DNA of 64,000 bases. It comes from Hydractinia symbiolongicarpus. Taxonomy: Eukaryota > Cnidaria > Hydrozoa > Anthoathecata > Hydractiniidae. Under the pieces are notes generated by a model. It had not been told where the DNA came from. It searched no databases and was given only the letters and a program-made list of their open reading frames with translations. The position numbers and the translations under genes are program-made. Positions 56,444 through 64,000 of this stretch are shown here, piece by piece. The stretch's first letter is position 1; every line of letters starts with the position of its first letter. Location of the stretch: positions 11,863,501 to 11,927,500 of the forward strand of contig NC_079886.1 of NCBI RefSeq assembly GCF_029227915.1. The letters run 5' to 3'.

Positions 56444-57166
56444 GAAGTTATAAATAAAATATAATAACTAAATCGAAATTCTATTCGTTATTGCGTGAAC
56501 AAAGATAAATTAAATTTTAATATTCTGAAACTGTGGTCGCTACTACATGCGCCTAAGAAAAGTTTATTGTCTTTACAATCATCGTCTTTAGGTCTCCATC
56601 GTAACCGTTTAATCATTAATGTTGGGCATAAACTACAATTTTTGTTAAGGAAAAATGAATAACCTTCGCCTAAAGAACAATCAGGTGCATTTCAAAAAGG
56701 CACATTGCCGAACACAGTGAATTTGAGCTATTGAAGACATAATTGCTTTCAGCCAATCATAATTTCTTACGTGCGAAAAGTTACATAATGGATTATATTC
56801 CAACAAATTCACGGGGTCAACAACGAGACGAAAATATTATCAGGGTGTCAATTGGCTGCTTGTCAAGGGCTTCTTTTGCTTAATTCTTGCTACAACATAA
56901 GTAACATACACAACTAGGTACAAACAAGGCAATGGAAAGAGGCCTATATATGGCAGTTTTAAACATTCAAACTTGTGGCGGGCGAAGTATTGAAAGGCTG
57001 CAACTCGGTCACGTTTTCCTTAAAGAGCGTCTAACTTTCGGCTGAGTGTCCTTTATTGAAACTTTTTCAGCCAAAAATGATCTTTTGCGTTTTTCAACAA
57101 AATGGGAAAAAAATGGTTAGACGATCTTTAGGATTGGAAAAAATAAATTAGTAAGTTATCTTGTGG
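56444..57166. other. No recognised gene
   Basis: AT-rich flank between the P-like element and the SINE. No motif found. Confidence 0.5.
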
Positions 57167-57425
57167 CGCGTGGCCTTGTGGTTATGGAGTTCGCTTTGCA
57201 ATCACAAGGACCGTGGTTCGGTCCACAGCGCAGGCATGTTTAGCAAGTGTCTTTACCACAGCTACAGGTCAACCCATGCCATGCGAGGGAAATTGGGTAG
57301 GTAATACCGGTGTATTCTTAATGTATACATTCTGAACACAGGACCCACATTGATAACAGTCTCTCTAACACTGAAGTGGCTATATCCTGTCTAAATATTA
57401 GGACTAATAATAATAATACAACACA
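57167..57425 (+). mobile_element. tRNA-derived SINE, copy 2
   Basis: The tRNA-like head has an A box (TGGCCTTGTGGTTATGG at 57171-57187) and a B box (GGTTCGGTCC at 57215-57224) with about 28 bp between them, the correct pol III spacing. The body matches 22262-22530 in reverse, and the tail is an (AAT)n run at about 57403-57418. SINEs of this kind are transcribed by RNA polymerase III and moved by a partner LINE. Confidence 0.88.
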
Positions 57426-58576
57426 CCTTTCCCGAATTTCATAAATTATAATAATTATGACGTCATCCAAAATTTTATAATGGTTCTGTGCAATTCAAAT
57501 AAGGATATTCAGATAGGATATTAAATTATCATGACAAAAATGAAGTTTATAGAGCAATATAATATTCTGGTTGGACTTTATTTAGATTTGAAGAAAATAA
57601 TTATTCTGAAAACGAGGCTATTCTTGGAAAGCTTGGCTATATAAAGAGTTTGACCGTAAGTTTTAGCTCGGAATTGAAGCACTTAACGAACAGAAATATT
57701 TGGGAAATTAGGTAATTTGTTCTACCTTTTACTAAGGAACTTCGGGATAAGAATCGTTTTTAATATCGACCGCTTTAATTGAGTTTGGCATAATTAGGAA
57801 ATTCGGGAGTGGTCTTTTTGAAGGTGGTTTTAGTAATTTAGGTTTACATTACATTGTTTTGATAATCTATACGCAATTATATTGTCGAAATCTCAGACTG
57901 AACGTTCTTCTAAGCTAGGTTGCTATATAAAAAATAACGTTTTTACACGATGAGACAATTTATCAGGATTTTCAAGGTTTCTTGTTTGGTGAATGCATAT
58001 TTGAGGTCAATTTGGCCAAAAAACATAAACCGTACAACTTTACTATCTATCGTAAAGGGCTGTTCTAACTATTTTAAAGAAAGTTGTTTTGACCCTTCTA
58101 TTATCCATATAAGAGAACCGGGCTCAGAAGAAAAAGCTTTCACCTACTGCCATCCCAACAATATTTTCGCATAAGGATAAGCTAAAAGAGCGGGAAACAT
58201 GAACTAGCAGAAGGAAGAGAAAAGAGCATGAAGCGGTATAAACAACCTTCGTTAGATCTGGGAATAGTTTACTTTGAAAAACTTTAAATGGTAACGAAAA
58301 TAAAAAGTTGCTTTGTCGGTCTCGCTCGAAACATACTATTTTCATTTTTTTGTCATATTGATTTAGGGCAAGCTGTAGTAGTGTTGAAGCATGTCGTGCA
58401 CTATGGTAATGATCACATTGGGACGCACGATGGTGATATTGTTGTGTTGGCAGTCTGAACGCTGCGTCTGAAGTAGATGCGACAACAACTGTGAAGCAAC
58501 CTGAGAATGGAAAAGGCTTCAATGCGAAGAGCAACCTTCCAGCAGTGGCTATAAAGAAGGGTGATGCTGAAGTGAG
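57426..58576. other. No recognised gene; may include a 5' LTR
   Basis: Open frames 57950-58174 and 58124-58534 show no known domain. The sequence just left of 58577 may be the 5' LTR of the second BEL/Pao copy, because a primer-binding-site-like TGGCTCCAGATCCCTTCG follows, but I see no second LTR to compare. Confidence 0.35.
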
Positions 58577-58653
58577 AAGTGGCTCCAGATCCCTTCGTGT
58601 CCACTATAAGGGAGATCAAATTGACTGAAAAGGGATTGTCGTACTAAATTGCA

Positions 58654-59955
58654 GTGTTGACAGAACGAACGGATGAGTGGTATAATCACATCTGCACTTG
58701 TATCAGCACTGTGGAACTCCAGATGATCAACGACAACCTGGAGAAGTATCTCGTATCTTCTAAAAAATTACAAAAATGTTTGAACGAAGACGAAGTGGAG
58801 TCAGAAAGAGCAGCCTCGCCTGAAGTGGATAAGCGAGTAACGGATGTGAAAACTAACGCCTTGGTGCGGATCAAGCGCAGAGAGCGAAGTGGAGGTGCAT
58901 TGTCTTAAAGTTCTGGTGGTACTTCACGCAGTTGCAGCTCGTCAAACTGAAGTTCAAAAATGGCTGAAAGAATTGCGGAAGAAGCAGCAAACATGGAAGC
59001 CTCCCATGCAGATGGCGGATCGCAGATTGAAGTAGTGAAGATTCTAGCGAAGCAGCATAACGCTCCAGAAGTCAACATCGACTACCTTAGTGGTGGTCCA
59101 CTGGAGTACAAATAATTCTTGTCCACTTTCAAAGTGGTTGTTGAGAAGAAAATGTTTGATCTGCGTAGCAGATGGTTCGCCGGATTCAATTCACGAAGGG
59201 AGAGGCGACAGAGCTGGTGCATCCTACCATTCAAAAGGACCCACACTCCGGTTATCGATTAGCGAAGGAGCTGTTGCACGCAAGATTTGGTGAGGCTTAC
59301 AGAATACTTGCAGCTTGCAGAAAAGAATTAGGTAATATAAAACCAATCAAGTTTGGAGACTAAGCACAAAGGACTCTGCCGTTTCGTGTAGAAAACAAAC
59401 ACGCTGGGAAAAGAATACTGGAACGTGCTGAATTCTCCTGAAAATTTGTGCACGATTATGTCCAAATTGCCAGGAAACACAAGGGAAATGTGGAATCGCA
59501 GAGCAATGATGGTGAGGAAAAACAACGTTCAAAAAGCTGCGCTATCAGTCCAACAGGTGTTGGACTTCGTCGATTTTGAAACAACTTTGGCAAATGATCC
59601 TTTGTTCAGCAAAGAAGCTGTATCTGAGATAAATTCCAACGCTCCTTCTGAAGGTGAACGACGTGGTAGAAATAACATCAGAACGTACGCATCGAATGTT
59701 GAAATTTATCCGTTCTGTCTGAAGAAACATGATTTAGACAACAATGATTCTTTTAAAAACCGGAAGTTGAGTGACTGCATCACGTTTCTGATGAATAAAG
59801 ACTGTGTTATGGTAGCCTTCCATCTGGTCACGTGGCTCAGAGTTGCAGAAGAAAGAAACGTTGGAAAACGTGCAAATTGTAAAATCCTACCAGTCTTCAT
59901 GGTGTCCAGCCGAATCAGACGAGGAATTCTAGAGGAAACGAAAAAAAGCAACTGA
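58654..59955 (+). pseudogene. BEL/Pao gag relic (copy 2)
   Basis: From about 58657 the frame gives a coiled-coil-like start (VELQMINDNLEKYL). Then come YLSGGPLEYK near 59085, KVVVEKKMFDLRSRW, GEATELVHPTIQKDPHSGY near 59190 and KLPGNTREMWNRRAMMVRK near 59470. FVDFETTLANDPLFSKEAV near 59570 leads to a Cys/His remnant IYPFCLKKHDLDN. These match the DUF1759-type gag core of BEL/Pao elements in order. Four or more frame changes and several stops are present. The first ATG candidates are not reliable because the 5' end is decayed. Confidence 0.8.
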
Positions 59956-60479
59956 GCCGATAAGAAAACAGGTACTTGTGACGTCATCTTGGGCAAGTTA
60001 TTTGCGTGCTATCAATGGTATCGACGCAGGATTTCAAGTAAAATCATGGACGTCAGAGAATAAAAAATGGATACGATTGCCGATCACTTTTAGTAAAAGC
60101 AGCATGTTTATCAACGATGATGTTGTGCCAACGTTGATTAAAAAAAAAGGTTTAAATAATCCTAATCGTTTAGCTGTTGAGTGACAAACAAGATGTCCAG
60201 ATTGACATTCTAGTTGGAGGAAACTGTCGAGCAGTCTTGGAGATAGTACCTTCGCAGAATGACTGACCGTATGCATAGAGGTCAATTTTGGGTCGGTGTG
60301 TTGTTGGGCCAATGTCAACGATGGTTGGCGTCAACGTCAAAAAAAGAACGTAAAGCTTGTGGAAAATCGTTGGATGGCAGAAAAAATGTCAAAAAATGCG
60401 CAGTTTTACCAAGATTACAAAGTCTTCATGTAGAATGTGATGCAGAACAGATACGCAAGGAAGGTCACTAACGTTTATC

Positions 60480-61320
60480 CGCATCATAGAGTGTACATCC
60501 GACCAAACCTGGAAATATCCGTGTTGTGTTCGATTGTAGTTCGGAATTTCATGGACACTCCCTCAACAACGAATTGCTTTCTGGTCCATATCTGACAAAT
60601 CAAACCAGATTTCGTCAAGAAGTTGCGTTCATGGCAGATGTGGAAGCTATGTTTTATCAATTTAGAATACATCCACATCAACGGGGGAGCGTGCAGTTTT
60701 TATGGTGGCCTGATGGCCACTTGAACAGCGAATTTCGTTGAACTTTGTCACCAAGCTGCAGAATTAGGCTTTACGCAAATCAGCAGTCGACATGAAGCAT
60801 TGAGTGCTGAAGCTGCATTCACAGTTAGATAGTTTCTACGTAGATGATTGCTTAAATCGAAATCAAATTTTAATTTAACAATTGAGTTGATCAAGAAAGT
60901 TGTGGAAATGTGCAAGTATGGTGGATTTAAGCTGACTAAATTTATCAGCAACAACATGGAAGTTCTTCGCAGCATTCCAGACGAGGAAAGACGTAAGGGA
61001 GCAAAAGACTGTGACTTGTCTCTTAGACAGATGCCGTTGGAAAAAGCCCTGGGTGTACATTGGCGCTACTAGAATGCTACGTTATCCTTCAGAATAAATT
61101 TGAAGGACAAGCCATCAACACGCAGAGGGTTACTGGCAACAATCAGTTCTATACATGATCAACTTAGCTTGGCGTCCCCGTATCTGCTGAAAGGAAAACA
61201 TATTCTCCAACAGTTATGTAAAATGGATATTTTAAGGGATGAAATAATGCCTGAAAGTACAAAATTATTATTCGCTCAGGGAGCGATCAACATCTCGAGA
61301 TGCTTCAAACCAAAGGATTT
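60480..61320 (+). pseudogene. BEL/Pao reverse transcriptase relic (copy 2)
   Basis: Blocks are NIRVVFDCSSEFHGHSLNNE (split by a frame change near 60520), LLSGPYLTNQTRF, EVAFMADVEAMFYQFRIHPH near 60640 (palm motif A with its Asp) and FLWWPDGHL. The YMDD region is ruined. Then GGFKLTKFISNNMEVLRSIP, MPLEKALGVHW, LLATISSIHDQLSLASPYLL and ISRCFKPKDF follow. A protease-like stretch lies at about 59990-60190 (WASYLRAINGIDAGF and LPITFSKSSMF). The homology stops abruptly where the LINE starts. Confidence 0.8.
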
Positions 61321-61322
61321 TT

Positions 61323-62600
61323 TGAAAGAGTGATTGATAAGTTACTTAGAGAAAGAATTGATACAGATAAGATGCAATTTGGTTTTGTTCCAGGGCGTGG
61401 CACTACAGATGCAATATTTTACTCCAACAGCTTCAGGAAAAGTATTTAGGAAAAGGAAAGAATCTCTATTTTGCCTTTGTAGATTTAGAGAAAGCTTTTG
61501 ATAGAGTGCCACATAAAGTTATTTGGTGGGCTATGAGAAAATTAGGTGTGGATGAGTGGCTAGTTACGATGGTACAGTCTATGTACAGCAATGCTAGAAG
61601 TCGTGTCAGGATTAACGATTCACTTAGTGATGAATTTAGTGTAAATGTTGGTGTACATCAGGGTTCTGTCCTTTGTTGTTTATTCTAGTCTTAGAAGCGC
61701 TGTCGATGGAGTTCAAAACAGGTTGTCCATGGGAGTTATTGCATGCAGATGATTTGGTTCTCATAGCAGAGTCGATGGAAGAACTAGTTGAAAAGTTTGA
61801 GAAGTGGAAGAAAGGACTAGAAGAGAAAGGGCTAAATGTAAGTCTAAAGTCATGATTAGTAGCATTGCAGCCAAGTGTGACCTTGTAGTTGGAAAGTGGC
61901 CTTGTGGAGTTTGCAGGAAAGGGGTTGGTAGTAACTCAATTTTTTGTCAGACTTGCAAGCATTGGGTACATAAGAAGTGCAGTAGTATTAGTGGAAGGTT
62001 AAGAGCTGACATTCAGTTTGTATGCAAGCGTTGCAAAGGTGAGATTATAGAGAATGAAGTATTTCCAGCTTTAATGATTGTACAACAGTGGCTCGTTAGG
62101 AATAGTTGAGAACTTCTGTTACTTAGGTGATATGTTGGGCAGTGAATGGGGTGTTGGAAGAAGTGTTACTTGCAGGATAGGTTCTGCTTGGAAAAAGTTC
62201 AGAGAGTTACTTCCTTTGTTGACTAGCAGAGTCCTGTCAATTGAGGCAAAAGGTAAGTTGTATGAGGCCTGTGTAAGAAGTGTTATGTTTTACGGTAGTG
62301 AGACATGGGCAGTGAAGCAGGAAGATCTTGACCGTTTAGAAAGGAATGATATGAGAATGTTTAGGTGGATGTGTAACGCCAGTCTGAGAGACAGAAAGAG
62401 TTCAGATGAGCTAAGAAGCAGGCTAAGTCTCCGTAGAATTAAAGATGTTATCGAGATAAGAAGATTGAACTGGCTGGGGCACTTGGAAAGAATGGAGGAG
62501 GATAATTGGGTAAGAAAGTGTAGAGACTTGATAGTTCCTGGGGCAAAGCCCAGAGGCAGAAGGGGAAGACTTGGCAGGAGGTTATATGGACAGACTTGAT
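61323..62600 (+). pseudogene. LINE reverse transcriptase with Cys/His (PHD-like) insert
   Basis: Blocks in order are FFERVIDKLLRERID, KMQFGFVPGRGTTDAIF, FAFVDLEKAFDRVPHKV (palm motif A) near 61480, VNVGVHQGSVL (motif B) and WELLHADDLVLIAES (motif C) near 61735. In motif C the usual Tyr-Ala-Asp-Asp is His-Ala-Asp-Asp. A Cys/His module (CGVCRKGVGSNSIFCQTC, then HWVHKKCSS and CKRC) follows at 61900-62040; its spacing resembles a PHD finger. The end has FCYLGDMLGSEWG, GSETWAVKQEDLDRLERND and LNWLGHLERMEEDNW. Frames change near 61430, 61680, 61860 and 62090, so it is inactive. The endonuclease domain is absent. Confidence 0.85.
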
Positions 62601-62725
62601 ACAGAGGAAGTTGAGTTTAGATCTAACACAGTTTAGATCAGATTGGAAGAGGGTCATTAATATACCCGTCCAACCCATGCTAGCATGGAAAACGGACGTT
62701 AAGCCGAGAATGATGATGATGATGT
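61323..62725 (+). mobile_element. 5'-truncated LINE (non-LTR retrotransposon)
   Basis: Only the second half of the polymerase and the 3' tail remain. The 3' end reads CCAACCCATGCTAGCATGG, AAAACGGACGTTAAGCC, then (GAT)n at about 62705-62725, a common end for this LINE type in invertebrates. The 5' truncation and insertion into the BEL/Pao copy at about 61323 are typical of target-primed reverse transcription. Confidence 0.85.
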
Positions 62726-64000
62726 TTGTGACAGTATGTGTTGGTGCGCAGATGTGTAGAGAATTTTGTAGCTAGTATGTTTTCAATTGGATTTATATTG
62801 TTTTTATATTTCTCGTTTGCTTGAAATTCGATGATGAGACCGAAACAGACAATGAATGCAAAGAAGTGGTTGGTGAAGGCGGTAAGGTTTTAGATGAAGA
62901 CGAGGATAAAGACGATGACATGGTAGAAACGATTCTTGGTTATTGAAATCTGAAAGATAATTAACTCCTATGTATACGGAGTTGTCGCACTCGAGGGCTA
63001 AAATATGCTGATATCGGCAGCAAAAATCTGAAAATCATAAGGCAGAACCACATTTTTTCAAAATTACCCAGGATTCCTTGACGTTGTCCAATATATTGGC
63101 TAGCGCTGAAACTTGTGAACGGGACGCGGTTGGAAGCTAAGGAATCGTTGCTTGAAACTGAAGACATGCAAAGAAATGCCATGAGTAGTGCAAGGGAAAT
63201 AAGAGGAAGCCTTAAGTACTTTTTTTTATTAGATTTACAAGAATTTGAAGTACCCCACAATGAGAAATAAAATACAGAAACGCCTCTCTAATGTCTGATG
63301 ATGAGGGATGGTCACATCTGAATAATATTTATTTTGTGATTTAATGGCTACCTAGCTGTTACTAGCTGCCAGCACTCCAGGGACACATTTGTTATTAAAT
63401 AATTAAGTGATAAAGTACAAGAGCTAAATATATTATTTTTATGTAGCTAGCTACACAAAAGATTTTTCAAGGCATTCTGTCATTTTAAATAAAGATAACC
63501 AGCTAGCTATGCAAGGCATTGCATGTTGGTTAAATATGTAGTCACGACAAATTGTTTGAATTAATTTAATTAATCCTGAGAATCACTTTGAATGTTTTCT
63601 GTACACATGGCTTGTCAAAATTGATATGCTGTCAAACATCAAACTGTTTTAAAAACATATAATACTAAGTTTCAAGTCATTATTTAAATTTCAACTGAAG
63701 TATTAGGACTTTTACTTAGTATAGTTTTAGCATAGTTTTTCATACCGCTGACACCAAAAGGGCTGCAGGGACTAATCGTTTTGAAATTAATTTATAATAT
63801 TTTAATAACAAACTTTTTCTCTTTATGTGTTTTTATTTTCCTGCAAAAGTTGTTGCATAGCTTATGTATATGGCATTAGGATAAGGACGAAAAAGTTACT
63901 GTGGGACATGGTTTTTAAACCTTAAACATCTCCAGCGAGAAATTTGAAAACTAATTAATGACAAAATCGCAAGTTTATCTTAAAAAAAATTAATTTTTGT
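62726..64000. other. No recognised gene
   Basis: A short acidic frame lies at about 62822-62945 (DEDEDKDDDMVETILGY) with no known relative. TAGCTAGCTACAC-type microsatellite occurs near 63440 and 63500. The rest is AT-rich with no supported feature. Confidence 0.45.

Larger units (their letters stand above)
58577..61325 (+). mobile_element. BEL/Pao element, second family, 3' part lost
   Basis: Plus-strand remains of gag, protease and reverse transcriptase in BEL/Pao order, with stops or frameshifts every 100-300 bp. The blocks differ from those of the 12.6-18.5 kb element, so this is another lineage of the same superfamily. A 5'-truncated LINE begins at about 61323, and no RNase H or integrase was found after it. 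Confidence 0.8.

Overview
The window is animal nuclear DNA: AT-rich, with introns, no operons, and packed with transposable-element (TE) remains of many kinds. The mix (Penelope-like, BEL/Pao, Gypsy, LINE, Polinton, P-like, pogo-like and TTAA-target elements) and the one recognisable host gene suit an early-branching metazoan, most likely a cnidarian. That placement is inference. Start codons were judged by eye, because many open frames here begin only at GTG or TTG.

Host gene. The minus strand from about 50.4 kb to 29.9 kb carries a two-exon gene matching DCAF17 (a DDB1/CUL4-associated factor). Exon 1 is 50393-49291 and exon 2 is 30400-29944. The joined reading frame is 519 codons plus stop, close to the vertebrate length. 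The 18.9 kb intron is full of repeats, and exon 1 has an in-frame TAA at codon 141.

Layout. 0-1.7 kb: Penelope-like element with RT and GIY-YIG domains. 2.8-8.5 kb: dispersed repeats, MITEs, a Gypsy gag relic and a YqaJ-like nuclease fragment. 10.8-11.65 kb: Polinton DNA polymerase relic. 11.8-18.5 kb: BEL/Pao element, minus strand, decayed. 19.6-20.1 kb: 25-bp minisatellite. 22.3-24.5 kb: SINE, then a decayed two-gene P-like transposon holding a MITE. 25.1-27.4 kb: element with iterated inverted ends carrying a spliced F-box-like gene. 28.8-29.7 kb: TTAA-flanked MITE. 30.4-49.3 kb: DCAF17 intron, holding a hypothetical-family relic, a Polinton capsid gene split by a pogo/Tigger-like transposon, a cluster of covarying hairpin repeats, and a 2,413-bp perfect tandem duplication. 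51.5-56.4 kb: the better copy of the two-gene P-like transposon. 57.2 kb: second SINE. 58.6-61.3 kb: second BEL/Pao copy, cut by a 5'-truncated LINE (61.3-62.7 kb).

Most notable. (1) A P-element-like transposon family with two convergent genes: a THAP transposase and a C2H2 zinc-finger partner protein. The same layout occurs in two diverged copies. (2) A 0.5-kb cluster of twelve hairpins with a constant core and outer arms that change while staying complementary. (3) A transposon whose ends are 7+7 copies of TGCCCCACTTTGTAAT and whose cargo joins an integrase-N-terminal-like region to an F-box-like exon. No intact TE protein gene was found.
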